DNA from: CBDUEF01 sp018063485
GTDB lineage: Bacteria > Pseudomonadota > Alphaproteobacteria > Rhodobacterales > Rhodobacteraceae
Direction: 5' to 3'
NCBI GenBank assembly: GCA_037045435.1
Contig: JBAOID010000037.1
Span: 1 to 64,000, forward strand
DNA length: 64,000 nucleotides
Shown: positions 55,632 through 64,000 of the stretch, piece after piece
Position numbering within the stretch: the stretch's first letter is position 1
Layout of the letters: the number at the start of each line of letters is the position of its first letter
Notes under the pieces: generated by a model
Told to the model about the DNA's origin: nothing
Databases searched by the model: none
Seen by the model: the letters and a program-made list of their open reading frames with translations, nothing else
Translations under genes and position numbers: made by a program

Positions 55632-56464
55632 TGGCACGAAAGCGCAACAGTGAGGGCAAATGGGCCTGGCGGTTGACTGGCTTTGTCACGTTTTGCGTCT
55701 ATGTCTTTCTGTTCGCGCCGATCCTCGCCACGGTGGTGCTGTCATTCAACGCGTCGATGTTCGGCGGCTTTCCGATGACCGGATTCAGCCTCAGGTGGTA
55801 CGCCAAGCTGATGGCCAATGAGCAGGTTCTTGCGGCCTTTCGCACCTCGCTGTGGATCGCGTTGGTGACGGCAGCGGTTACCACTTCCATCGGGTTGATC
55901 ACGGCCTATGCGCTGGTCAGGTTCGAATTTCGCGGCAAGCAGATCCTCAGTACTCTGGTCATCTTGCCCGCCTTGGTGCCCGAAACCATCCTTGGGGTTG
56001 GTCTTTTGGTGATGATCAAGGCGATTGATCAGCCGCGAACGCTGACGCTGCTGGTGTTGGGGCATATATTGCTGGCGATGCCCTATGTGGTACTGATCGT
56101 GCAGGCGCGTCTGGTGGGAATCCGGCGGGTTTATGACGAGGCGGCGCTGTCACTTGGGGCGACGCGGCTGCAATCTTTCCGCGAAATCACCCTGCCGTTG
56201 CTGTTTCCGGCTGTGGTGGCGGGCGCGCTCTTGGCTTTCACCATTTCCTTCGACAACACCTCGGCCAGCCTGTTCTGGCGTCCTGCCGGGGTGGAGACGA
56301 TGCCTACCCAGATCCTGTCGATGCTCAAGATCTCGATCAGTCCCGAGATCAATGCGCTCGGCACGGTCATGATCCTCGTGACTGTGGGTATTCCGCTGAT
56401 CGGCGGGCTGCTGATGCAAAGCCTGAGCCGATACAAGAAACGTGGCCAACAAAGGGAGACTTGA
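55631..56464 (+). CDS. Spermidine/putrescine-type ABC permease (PotC-like)
   Basis: The 277-residue permease has six helices (first at ~14-36, LTGFVTFCVYVFLFAPILATV) and the EAA loop RVYDEAALSLGATRLQSFREIT (in parts, ~160-181). It forms the heterodimeric channel with its upstream neighbour. The stop is three bases from the start of the binding-protein gene. Confidence 0.9.
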   Translation: MARKRNSEGKWAWRLTGFVTFCVYVFLFAPILATVVLSFNASMFGGFPMTGFSLRWYAKLMANEQVLAAFRTSLWIALVTAAVTTSIGLITAYALVRFEFRGKQILSTLVILPALVPETILGVGLLVMIKAIDQPRTLTLLVLGHILLAMPYVVLIVQARLVGIRRVYDEAALSLGATRLQSFREITLPLLFPAVVAGALLAFTISFDNTSASLFWRPAGVETMPTQILSMLKISISPEINALGTVMILVTVGIPLIGGLLMQSLSRYKKRGQQRET

Positions 56465-56466
56465 CG

Positions 56467-57612
56467 ATGAAAATATCGACCACCAAGCGGCTGGAAAGGC
56501 TGCACGAACGCTATGCGAACGGTGATCTGAGCCGGCGGACTTTCCTGACACTGACGGCTGCGGCTGCCACGACTGCCGGGGTATCCATGCCTTGGGTCGG
56601 GCGGGCGCTGGCGGCTGGTGCCACCGAAGTGCGCTTTGATGGCTGGGGCGGCACGGTGCAGGAGGCAATCGACAAATTCGCCTTCCAGCCCTACACCGCC
56701 AAGACCGGCATCAAAGTGGTGCAAGGCACCTTTGGCGATGAGAACGAGATCATCACCAAGATCAAAACCTCCAAGCCCGGCGATTTTCAGGTCATCCATT
56801 CCTCGGGCGTCAACTATTACATCAAATACGTCAACGCCGGGATGAACTCGGAAATCAACGAGGCCAATATTCCAAATCTGGCCAATGTACTGGAGCCGAT
56901 GATTGCGCCCTTCCGCAAACTGACGCCCAAGCTGTCGGCGATTCCCTACGATTATGGCACCACCGGACTTGCCTATAACACCAATTTCATCTCCGCCGAG
57001 GAGGCCAAGGAGAAGGGCGCGGCTCTGCTGGCGGACAAGAAATACGCCGGCAAGATCGGTGGCAATGGCGATATGACAACACGGGTCTGGTATGCCGCAC
57101 TTGCCACCGGCCAGGATCCCAATGACATCAAGGATATGGATGCGATCTGGGCCAAGGTGCGCGAGACGCGGGATTTGGCCAAGAAGTTCTGGAGTTCAGG
57201 TGCCGAGCTGATGGACCTGCTCTCCAAAGGCGAGATCGTGGTCACCGATGCCTGGTCGGGCCGCGTTGCCGCCTTGCAAGATCAAGGCCATCCGATCGGC
57301 TATCTTGATCCACCCGGTTCCTATGCCTGGATGGAGGATATGCTGATCCTGAAAGGCTCGCCGATGGCTGAATGTGAGGAATTGATCAACTTCATGCTCG
57401 ATCCGGCAACCTCGATTGCCGTGGCCGAAGGCCAGAGCTATCCGCCGTCGCTTGATCCCAACAAGGTCAAGCTCACCGACAAGATCGCAAAACTTCCGGC
57501 CTTCGATCCAACCGGCACCATGACCTCGCTTACTTTCGCGGACCCGGTCTATTGGGCCGCGAACGAAGATGAGTGGACCAAGCAATGGGATCGTATCTCG
57601 AAAGGTGCCTGA
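56467..57612 (+). CDS. Spermidine/putrescine-type ABC substrate-binding protein
   Basis: The 381-residue PotD/PotF-like protein has a twin-arginine signal (LSRRTFLTLTAAAATTAGV, ~22-40). The mature part begins TEVRFDGWGGTVQEAIDKF and includes VVQGTFGDENEIITKI (~87), YDYGTTGLAYNTNF (~160) and VVTDAWSGRVAAL (~260). Tat export is less common than Sec for this class and suggests folding before export. The ligand is unknown. Confidence 0.9.
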   Translation: MKISTTKRLERLHERYANGDLSRRTFLTLTAAAATTAGVSMPWVGRALAAGATEVRFDGWGGTVQEAIDKFAFQPYTAKTGIKVVQGTFGDENEIITKIKTSKPGDFQVIHSSGVNYYIKYVNAGMNSEINEANIPNLANVLEPMIAPFRKLTPKLSAIPYDYGTTGLAYNTNFISAEEAKEKGAALLADKKYAGKIGGNGDMTTRVWYAALATGQDPNDIKDMDAIWAKVRETRDLAKKFWSSGAELMDLLSKGEIVVTDAWSGRVAALQDQGHPIGYLDPPGSYAWMEDMLILKGSPMAECEELINFMLDPATSIAVAEGQSYPPSLDPNKVKLTDKIAKLPAFDPTGTMTSLTFADPVYWAANEDEWTKQWDRISKGA

Positions 57613-57616
57613 CAGT

Positions 57617-58744
57617 ATGGCAAACACCACCCAGACACCCCGGCCGGAGACGGCCGGGTTATCTCCCGCAGTCGAGTTTCGCGACATCAACATCGCTTAT
57701 GGTTCTTTCGTCGCGGTGCGAAACTTCTCGCTGGCGATCGCCAAGGGCAGCTTTGTCACCTTGCTGGGGCCGTCGGGCTGCGGCAAGACCACGATCCTGC
57801 GCTCGATCGCGGGCCTGGTCGATGTGACCACCGGCCAGATTTCCATCGGCGGGCGGCGGGTTGATGATGTGCCGATCTACAAACGTAACATCGGTCTGGT
57901 GTTTCAAAGCTATGCGCTGTTTCCGCATAAGAATGTGTTCGACAATGTCGCCTTCGGGCTGAAATATCGAAACGTGCCCAAGCCTGAAATCGCCCGAAAA
58001 GTGGCGCAGGCGCTTGAAATGGTGCGGCTTCCGGGCAGCGAGAAGAAACTGCCCTCGCAGCTTTCGGGCGGCCAGCAGCAGCGTATCGCTCTGGCCCGCG
58101 CCATCGTGTTTGAACCCGAGGTTCTGTTGCTGGATGAGCCGCTTTCGGCGCTCGATGCCAATATGCGCGAGGAGATGCGCGTCGAGATCAAGAAGATTCA
58201 AAAAGCCACCGGCATTACGGCGATCTTTGTGACCCATGATCAGGAAGAAGCGCTGTCGATGTCGGATCAGATCGTGGTGATGAACGCAGGCTCGATGGAG
58301 CAGATCGGCACGCCGCAACAGGTTTATGATACTCCGGCCACCGCCTTTGTCGCCGATTTTCTGGGCAAGGCCAATATGCTTGCAGGCAAAGTCGCCAGCG
58401 TGCAGGGATCGCAGATCACGGTTGCGCTGACCGCAGGGCAAGCGGTGACGGTCGAGGCGCCCAAACCCCTTGCCACAGGCAGCGCGATCACCGTCGTGGT
58501 GCGCCCGCAGAAGGTGTCGGTCGGCCCTGAGGCCGCGGGCAACCGGCTGACGGGGCGGGTATTGTCCAATTCCTATCTGGGCGGCAGTGCGATTTACGAA
58601 ATTGATATTGGCAGCGGCACGATCATCCGCGCCAATACGCAGATCAGTGGCCCGGTGACGCGTGAGGGCGAGGCGGTTCAGGTGGGCTTTGATCCCGCAG
58701 CTTGTGTCTTGCTGGATCAGCGCGGGGTGCGCATCACCGCCTGA
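57617..58744 (+). CDS. Spermidine/putrescine-type ABC ATPase (PotA-like)
   Basis: The 375-residue ATPase has Walker A LLGPSGCGKTTILRS (~48), signature QLSGGQQQRIALARA (~148), Walker B VLLLDEPLSALD (~170) and switch THDQEEA. A C-terminal TOBE domain (~290-375) contains VVVRPQKVSVGPEA. Start ATG 57617 is four bases after the binding-protein stop; longer starts extend into that gene. Completes the importer begun at 54,753. Confidence 0.92.
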   Translation: MANTTQTPRPETAGLSPAVEFRDINIAYGSFVAVRNFSLAIAKGSFVTLLGPSGCGKTTILRSIAGLVDVTTGQISIGGRRVDDVPIYKRNIGLVFQSYALFPHKNVFDNVAFGLKYRNVPKPEIARKVAQALEMVRLPGSEKKLPSQLSGGQQQRIALARAIVFEPEVLLLDEPLSALDANMREEMRVEIKKIQKATGITAIFVTHDQEEALSMSDQIVVMNAGSMEQIGTPQQVYDTPATAFVADFLGKANMLAGKVASVQGSQITVALTAGQAVTVEAPKPLATGSAITVVVRPQKVSVGPEAAGNRLTGRVLSNSYLGGSAIYEIDIGSGTIIRANTQISGPVTREGEAVQVGFDPAACVLLDQRGVRITA

Positions 58745-58756
58745 CGCCGGGCGCGC

Positions 58757-59671
58757 TCAGTCAAAGCTGTAAACTGCCTCCGCCTCGACAAAACCGTGGC
58801 AGCAATAGGCCACTGGCCCCGCCATCAGGGCCATTTCGCCGCAAAGTGTGATCGACAGTGGCCCGGCTGGCAGATGCACGGTAAAGCTGTTGCTCGCACT
58901 CAGCCCCATCTTGCGCGCGGCAAAGGCTGCCACGCAGGCCCCCGTGCCACAGGCTTGGGTCGCAATGCCGGGGCGCTCCCAAACTTTGAGGCGGATGGTC
59001 TGGGCATCGACCAACTCGGCCACGCCAACATTCACGCCCTCGGGAAACAGCGGATCGTCATGGATCGGGGCAGCATCGCGCGCCAGATCAATATCGGCCA
59101 GGCGATCAACGAAGAATACGGCATGAGGGTTGCCGATCCACAAGCCAACGCCATGGCGCAGCGGGCCGTTTGAAACCGGCAGATCGAACATGTCAACCGC
59201 GCGCGCCAGCGGAAACTCGCGCCAGTTCCAGCCGATGGGGCCAAGCTCGACACTCACCTCCAGAGGGCCAGTCCGCCAGCACCGCAGTAGGCCGCCCTTG
59301 GTTTCCAGCACTATTTCGGCCGCGCTGCTTTCCTCCATCAACAGATGGGCTGCGCATCGCGTGGCGTTGCCGCAGGCCGAAACCTCGCGGCCATCAATGT
59401 TGAAGATACGCATCGCTGCTGTGGCCCCCGCCGCGACCCCTTTGGGGGAAGGCTGTTCGATCGTCAGCAACTGGTCGCCGCCGACACCAATCTGGCTATC
59501 GCAGATCCGAACAATATCCCGACTGCGAAAAGCTCGGCGGTCGATCCGCCGGTCAAAGATGACAAAATGATTGCGCAGGCCGTGCATCTTGACAAAGGGC
59601 CGTGCAGTTGAAGCCGCTGTGGTGAGCGAACTGTGGCCTTTGCGGTATTCGTTGCTGCGAATTGGGTCCAT
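58757..59671 (-). CDS. dapF: Diaminopimelate epimerase-like protein
   Basis: DapF interconverts L,L- and meso-diaminopimelate for lysine and peptidoglycan. The 304-residue protein shows KMHGLRNHFVIFD (~27), first catalytic Cys in VSACGNATRCAAHLL (~99), IGNPHAVFFVD (~180) and the second Cys in ATQACGTGACVAA (~245). Both cysteines are present. The start ATG 59671 leaves a ~25-residue N-terminal extension. It is downstream of a TetR gene and a peptide-type ABC transporter on the same strand, an unusual setting for dapF. It may be the housekeeping enzyme or a paralogue acting on an imported amino acid. Confidence 0.85.
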   Translation of the reverse strand: MDPIRSNEYRKGHSSLTTAASTARPFVKMHGLRNHFVIFDRRIDRRAFRSRDIVRICDSQIGVGGDQLLTIEQPSPKGVAAGATAAMRIFNIDGREVSACGNATRCAAHLLMEESSAAEIVLETKGGLLRCWRTGPLEVSVELGPIGWNWREFPLARAVDMFDLPVSNGPLRHGVGLWIGNPHAVFFVDRLADIDLARDAAPIHDDPLFPEGVNVGVAELVDAQTIRLKVWERPGIATQACGTGACVAAFAARKMGLSASNSFTVHLPAGPLSITLCGEMALMAGPVAYCCHGFVEAEAVYSFD

Positions 59672-59792
59672 GGCTGCCAGCCTAACTTGGTCGCGTGATG
59701 ATGAAAAGCGCAACTGGCCGTCTGGCACCAACTTGGGTTTGCTGACCGGCCAGATCGCCGTTTTGGCCGCTCGATCAGCGCGCAAGCGCATG

Positions 59793-60392
59793 TCAGGTAA
59801 CAGGGCCGAGAAATGGTTCCAGTATCTGGTAGCAAGCCGCCTTGGCGCTTTCGGCTGACATCAAATCCGGCGCGATGCAGTTTTCCAGCCACAGCCCGTC
59901 GATCAGCGAAATGACGGTGACCGCAAGGCTTTCGGCGTTAATCTTCTTGCTGTTTGCCTTGGCGCTGCGGTTCAGCGCTGCGGCGACGCCCTCGCGATAG
60001 GCCGTGTATTTCTTGTGGTGTTCGGCGCTCAGGATCGGATTGGTCGCAACCTCACCCCAGAGCGCCAGCCAGATCGTGATGGTGTCGCGGTTGAAAACAT
60101 CGGACCTGAATTCCGCCTCGATGATTTCCTTGATGCCGGGGGCATTACCGGGGTCGGTGCTGAAAACGGCCAGACTGCGATTGTACATCTCGGCATAGAT
60201 CGCTGCCAGCAGCCCATCCTTGGATTTGAAGTGATGGGTGATCAGTCCGCGTGACACGCCCGCCTCGCGGCAGATGTTGTCGATGGTAAAGCCAAGAATA
60301 CCGCCACGCGCAAGGCAGGCCAGCCCCGCCTTGATCAGCATCCCCCCGCGCTCCGCGCTGGAATACCGGCGGTATTTCGGGCTTTTCATCAT
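59793..60392 (-). CDS. TetR-family regulator (BetI-like)
   Basis: The 199-residue regulator has the N-terminal DNA-binding domain (GGILGFTIDNICREAGVSRG, then LITHHFKSKDGLLAAIYAEM, ~29-69) and a C-terminal BetI/TetR_C-type region (ITIWLALWGEVATNP, LIDGLWLENCI). Start ATG 60392 is the second of two adjacent Met-yielding starts near a ribosome site (GGAGAG). Lies between the binding-protein gene of a peptide-type transporter and dapF, same strand, so likely regulates that operon. Confidence 0.88.
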   Translation of the reverse strand: MMKSPKYRRYSSAERGGMLIKAGLACLARGGILGFTIDNICREAGVSRGLITHHFKSKDGLLAAIYAEMYNRSLAVFSTDPGNAPGIKEIIEAEFRSDVFNRDTITIWLALWGEVATNPILSAEHHKKYTAYREGVAAALNRSAKANSKKINAESLAVTVISLIDGLWLENCIAPDLMSAESAKAACYQILEPFLGPVT

Positions 60393-60449
60393 GCCACTCT
60401 CCTGACCGATCAGGCGCGAGAAGGCCACCCTCTCGCGCCTGTTCCGGCT

Positions 60450-61997
60450 TCAGGCCCTTTTAAACATGGTCGGGTTGGGATGACCATCGGCAAGAATAAC
60501 CGGAACGATATCGCTGTGATGGATCGCCACATAGGGCTCGAACGCGATGAAGATAAAGCCTCCCGATTGCTCCATCAGATCCTCCATCCGGTGGAACATC
60601 TCAACCCGCTTGGCATCCTCGGTTTCAAGCTGCACCTTGTGAAAAAGATCGGCATATTCGGTATTGTCGAAAAACGACCAGTTATAAATGCCGATCTGAT
60701 CGGGCATGAACCAGACAAGGTTCTCGGTAGGCTCGATGCCGCCGGCAAAGTTCATCAACACCAGTTCGATGGATTTGTAGCCATCGCCCGCCGTCTTGTC
60801 GCCCACCGCCCAATAGGCCGCATCTTCGGTGGGCTGGATTTCCACCGTGATCCCGGCTTCGCCAAGCGAAGCCTGAATGATCTGCGCGATGGTCTGCGAG
60901 GTGCTGTCGGTCAATGCCACCAGATGCAAGGTCAACCCCTCGGCCCCCGCTTCGGCGAGCAGCGCCTTGGCTTTTTCAACGTCGCGGGTGGCGTGGATAT
61001 TCGCGGTGCGCGCATAGGGTCCGGGGGCGATCACGCCCGTGGCGCGCGGTACCGAACCGTCATAGGCACCTTGCAAGACCGCATCCCCGTCATAGGCCAG
61101 TTGAATGGCCTCCCGCACCCGCGGGTCTTTCAGCGGCTCGGCATTGGTATTGATCGTCAGCCAGGTGTAGCGGGTGGAGGGGGCCTCGATCAGCGTCGAA
61201 TTCGGCGGCATCGCTGATTTTACCGTCCGCGCGGCGTTTTGCGCAAGGCGGCTGAAGTCATAGGCGTCGGCCTCATAGGCCAGCAAAGCCGCCTGATCAT
61301 CGCCAACGATGTCAAACTCGATCCGCTCGAAATCGGGCTTTGGCCCGGTCCATGCCGGGTTTGCTTTCAGCGAGATCTTCTGATTTTGCTCCCATGTGTC
61401 AAAAAGATATGGCCCACATTCGGCGGGCATCTTGGTGGTAAAGCTGCCGCCCACCGCCTCCACCGCCTTTTTGCACATGATATGGCCACCGTAATAGGGC
61501 AGGGCAATAACCTGAAACGGCTTGAACGCATCCTTCAGGTGGATGATGCCCGAGCGTTCATCAATCACCTCGACATGATCCAGATGTTCGAACTGATAGG
61601 CCCAGGCCGAAGCCGAACCGGCAAGGCGCTCGAACGAGAACTTCACATCCTCGGCCGTCACGGGCCCGAAATCATTGCTCCAGACCAGCCCTTCGCGCAG
61701 CTTGAACGCCAGTTTTGTCGGGTCGGTGGCATCAAGGCTTTCGGCGGCGTAAAGTGACAGCGGATTGCCCTCGCGCATGTCACCGACGCGAAGCAGGGTG
61801 ACTGTCGTGCAGCGCGGGATGATATCGTCCAACTCGCCGATGATGCCAAAGGGATCAAGCACCTGAAAATCGGCGGTGACGCGGAGGCGCAGGGTGGTGC
61901 CATCCGCAGCCCAAGCCAGATGCGGGCCGCCAAAGGCCCCCGCGAGCGCCGCGCCCGCCGTTTTCAGCAGCCCGCGGCGATCCATTCTCCAGTCCAT
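60450..61997 (-). CDS. Peptide/opine-type ABC substrate-binding protein (DppA-like)
   Basis: The 515-residue SBP_bac_5 family protein has a Tat signal (MDRRGLLKTAGAALAGAF, ~5-22). The mature part shows LREGLVWSNDFGPVTAEDVKFSFERL (in parts, ~95-120), CGPYLFDTWEQNQKISLKANP (~190) and DPRVREAIQLAYD (~290). It binds di- or oligopeptides, opines or related compounds. It follows two ATPase genes on the same strand. Confidence 0.92.
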   Translation of the reverse strand: MDWRMDRRGLLKTAGAALAGAFGGPHLAWAADGTTLRLRVTADFQVLDPFGIIGELDDIIPRCTTVTLLRVGDMREGNPLSLYAAESLDATDPTKLAFKLREGLVWSNDFGPVTAEDVKFSFERLAGSASAWAYQFEHLDHVEVIDERSGIIHLKDAFKPFQVIALPYYGGHIMCKKAVEAVGGSFTTKMPAECGPYLFDTWEQNQKISLKANPAWTGPKPDFERIEFDIVGDDQAALLAYEADAYDFSRLAQNAARTVKSAMPPNSTLIEAPSTRYTWLTINTNAEPLKDPRVREAIQLAYDGDAVLQGAYDGSVPRATGVIAPGPYARTANIHATRDVEKAKALLAEAGAEGLTLHLVALTDSTSQTIAQIIQASLGEAGITVEIQPTEDAAYWAVGDKTAGDGYKSIELVLMNFAGGIEPTENLVWFMPDQIGIYNWSFFDNTEYADLFHKVQLETEDAKRVEMFHRMEDLMEQSGGFIFIAFEPYVAIHHSDIVPVILADGHPNPTMFKRA

Positions 61998-62017
61998 ATC
62001 CTATCCTCCTTCGTTGG

Positions 62018-62998
62018 TTATGCAGGCTCGGGTGGTGGTGCGAGATGGCAGCGCACAAAGCGCTGCGGTGCCAGTTCGCGCAATTTGGGGGGCTCATGGT
62101 GGCACCTCTCAACGGCGATGGTGCAACGGGTGTGAAACTCACAGCCTTTGGGGCGGCGCAAAACGCTGGGGATCTCGCCCTTGATCCCCAGATCGGCACG
62201 GCGCTTGCGCGGATCGGGCTGTGGTTCGGACGCAATCAGGCTTTGCGTATAGGGATGCAGGGGTTTGGCAAAAACCGCCGAGGTCGGTCCGATTTCGACC
62301 AAGCGGCCAAGGTAAAGAATGGCGATGCGGTCGGTCACATGGCGCACCATCGACAGGTTATGGCTGATCACCAGAAAAGACAGCCCAAGGCGCGTTTTCA
62401 GATCGGCCATCAGGTTCAAAATCTCGCCCTGCACGGAAACATCCAGACCCGCCGTCGGCTCATCCGCGATCACCAGTGCGGGGTTCAAGGCCAGCGCGCG
62501 GGCCACGCAAACCCGTCGCGCTTGTCCGCCTGACAACTCATGCGGATAGCGGGCGGCCATGGCGGGCGGCAGGCCCACCTGTTCGAGCAGTTCCGCAGCG
62601 CGGGCGGCGCGGTTCGGCATGGCGATGCGGTGGATCACGAAAGGCTCGGTCAAGAGCGCGCCCACCCGCATCCGCGGGCTGAGCGAGGCCACCGGGTCTT
62701 GAAACATCATCGCGGTGGCGCGACGCAGATCGGCAAAGGCGCGCGGCGTGTCCAGTGGCTTGCCCTGAAACAAAAGGCGGCCGCCCGAGATCGGTTGCAG
62801 CCCCAGCATTGCCTTGGCCAGCGTTGTCTTGCCCGAGCCGGACTCGCCCACCAGCCCCAGCGTCTTGCCGGCACCAATGCCAAGGGTGATTCCCTGCAAG
62901 ATATTGATACTGCGCAGCGATCCGGGCAGTAGCGTTGAAAGCACCCCACCGGTGGGCAGGGATATATCCAGATCATACGCCGACAGGATCTCGGTCAT
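62018..62998 (-). CDS. Peptide-type ABC ATPase (DppF-like)
   Basis: The 326-residue ATPase has Walker A LVGESGSGKTTLAKAM (~49), signature ELSGGQARRVCVARAL (~160), Walker B LVIADEPTAGLDVS (~179) and switch ISHNLSMVRH. The oligopeptide C-terminal extension with CEFHTRCTIAVERC (~288) supplies the usual Cys residues. It overlaps the DppD-like gene by ATGA. Confidence 0.93.
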   Translation of the reverse strand: MTEILSAYDLDISLPTGGVLSTLLPGSLRSINILQGITLGIGAGKTLGLVGESGSGKTTLAKAMLGLQPISGGRLLFQGKPLDTPRAFADLRRATAMMFQDPVASLSPRMRVGALLTEPFVIHRIAMPNRAARAAELLEQVGLPPAMAARYPHELSGGQARRVCVARALALNPALVIADEPTAGLDVSVQGEILNLMADLKTRLGLSFLVISHNLSMVRHVTDRIAILYLGRLVEIGPTSAVFAKPLHPYTQSLIASEPQPDPRKRRADLGIKGEIPSVLRRPKGCEFHTRCTIAVERCHHEPPKLRELAPQRFVRCHLAPPPEPA

Positions 62999-63966
62999 GG
63001 CTGCACCTCATGGCAGCGCGCCGCCTGAGTTTGCGAAACCCGCACATAGGGCGGAGGGTCGGTGCGGCAGCGGGGGGTGACCAAGGTGCAACGGTCGGCA
63101 AAGGCGCAGCCATCGGGGGGTGCCGCAAGGTCTGGCACGCGGCCGGGGATGGTCGGCAGCACCCGCGCTTGCCCCTCGATATGCGCCGGGTCGCATTCAA
63201 TCAATGCGCGGGTGTAGGGGTGGCGGGGGGCGTGGTAAATATCATCCACCAGCCCCTCCTCGACCACCTCGCCGGCATACATCACATAAACCCTGTCGCA
63301 GAGTTCCCCGATCACGCCCAGATGATGCGTCACCACGATGATCGCGCCCTGATATTCTTGCCGCAATTCGCGCAGCAGATGGATGATCTGCGCCTCCATC
63401 GTCACATCCAGTGCGGTGGTCGGCTCGTCCGCGATCAGTACCGAAGGTGTCATCAGCAATGCCGCCGCGATGGCCGCGCGCTGGCGCATCCCGCCCGACA
63501 TTTCATGCACAAAGCGCCCCATCGTCAGGCTTGGATCGGCAATCCCCACGCGGGCCAGCATCGCCATCGCCTGCGTCCGCTTTTGCGCGCGTGAGAGGCC
63601 TGTGCGGTGGTGCTGAAAATCCACAAGCTGATCGCCCAGTATGATCACCGGATTGAAGGCGGTCATCGGGTCTTGGAATACCACGGCAATTTCCTGGCCG
63701 CGCAGTTTGCGGCGCGCAGACTCGGGCAGCGCCAGCATATCGGTGCCGCGGCAGCGCACGGCGCCGCCCGTCACCTCGGCATTCACCCCCATCAACCCGA
63801 TCATCGCCGTGACCAGCGTTGATTTCCCGCAGCCACTTTCGCCAACGATGCCGATCACCTCGCCCGCATGTGCTGAAAGCGAAACCCCGCGCAGCGCCTG
63901 CACCGGCGCGCCATCGGTGTGAAAGCGCAGGTGCAGATTCTCAACCGCCAACAAGGGTTCGGTCAT
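62995..63966 (-). CDS. Peptide-type ABC ATPase (DppD-like)
   Basis: The 323-residue ATPase has Walker A IVGESGCGKSTLVTAM (~36), signature EMSGGMRQRAAIAAAL (~153), Walker B SVLIADEPTTALDVT (~172) and switch VTHHLGVIGE. The C-terminal CAFADRCTLVTPRC segment (~288) is the oligopeptide-type extension. It overlaps the DppC-like permease by four bases upstream and DppF-like downstream. Confidence 0.93.
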   Translation of the reverse strand: MTEPLLAVENLHLRFHTDGAPVQALRGVSLSAHAGEVIGIVGESGCGKSTLVTAMIGLMGVNAEVTGGAVRCRGTDMLALPESARRKLRGQEIAVVFQDPMTAFNPVIILGDQLVDFQHHRTGLSRAQKRTQAMAMLARVGIADPSLTMGRFVHEMSGGMRQRAAIAAALLMTPSVLIADEPTTALDVTMEAQIIHLLRELRQEYQGAIIVVTHHLGVIGELCDRVYVMYAGEVVEEGLVDDIYHAPRHPYTRALIECDPAHIEGQARVLPTIPGRVPDLAAPPDGCAFADRCTLVTPRCRTDPPPYVRVSQTQAARCHEVQP

Positions 63967-64000
63967 CGTGGCACCCTCAGCTTGAGCGTCGGGTCCAGCG
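63963..64000 (-). CDS. C-terminal end of peptide-type ABC permease (DppC-like)
   Basis: Only the last eleven codons are in the window, reading LDPTLKLRVPR and a TGA that overlaps the DppD-like start as ATGA. The DP..KLR end is typical of DppC-type permeases, and the position fits. The remainder lies beyond the right edge. Confidence 0.7.
   Translation of the reverse strand, partial: LDPTLKLRVPR

Overview
From about position 3,060 to the end, the window looks like a chromosomal segment of a Rhodobacteraceae-type alphaproteobacterium (Paracoccus/Rhodobacter relatives). This rests on the nosCRZDFYLX gene order, a bioMNY biotin ECF transporter, an rpoE-chrR pair with a divergent cyclopropane-synthase operon, divergent choXWV/betIBA genes, a Hint_2-type protein and Rhodobacterales-like S4, HisC and TyrC. 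The first ~3.06 kb (a partial hypothetical gene, a VapBC-type toxin-antitoxin pair, and an IS21-family element with repeated ends and a truncated istA) does not resemble the rest. It meets the main segment at a point where both istA and azlC are cut in mid-gene, which suggests a chimeric join or an illegitimate recombination.

Layout: 3.06-4.4 kb azlC fragment, azlD and a trxC-type thioredoxin with an in-frame stop; 4.44 kb tRNA-Ala(CGC); 4.5-13.5 kb complete nitrous oxide reductase operon on the minus strand with an FNR/NNR-type box upstream; 13.9-16.1 kb LpxR-like outer-membrane protein and Hint-domain protein; 16.3-19.9 kb rpsD, hisC, tyrC, extensin-like protein; 20.1-26.1 kb ECF sigma factor/ChrR pair, back-to-back sigma promoters and a six-gene lipid-modification operon; 27-31.6 kb MgtA-type P-type ATPase, GlsB-like membrane protein, aldo/keto reductase; 31.6-38.4 kb TetR regulator and a divergent operon (NitT/TauT-type ABC transporter, two SDRs, a true creatininase homologue and an arginase-family ureohydrolase); 38.4-41.3 kb DUF488, a Tudor-like small protein and bioMNY; 41.4-47.9 kb ATP-grasp protein, gabT, dprA, topA; 48-54.6 kb choline uptake and choline-to-betaine genes; 54.7-58.7 kb a spermidine/putrescine-type ABC transporter; 58.8-64 kb dapF, a TetR regulator and a peptide-type ABC transporter running off the right edge.

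Two observations stand out. First, the 31.6-38.4 kb operon pairs a close creatininase homologue with an arginase-family hydrolase and has no recognisable creatinase, so the ureohydrolase may act on creatine or another guanidino acid. Second, I count about 25 frameshifts in 13 genes. Each can be repaired by removing one base (two in nosX), and 15 lie between 32.9 and 37.2 kb. An insertion-only pattern hitting essential genes such as topA points to read or consensus error rather than gene decay. A ~117-bp palindrome-ended repeat occurs twice and in both cases supplies the stop codon of the neighbouring gene.
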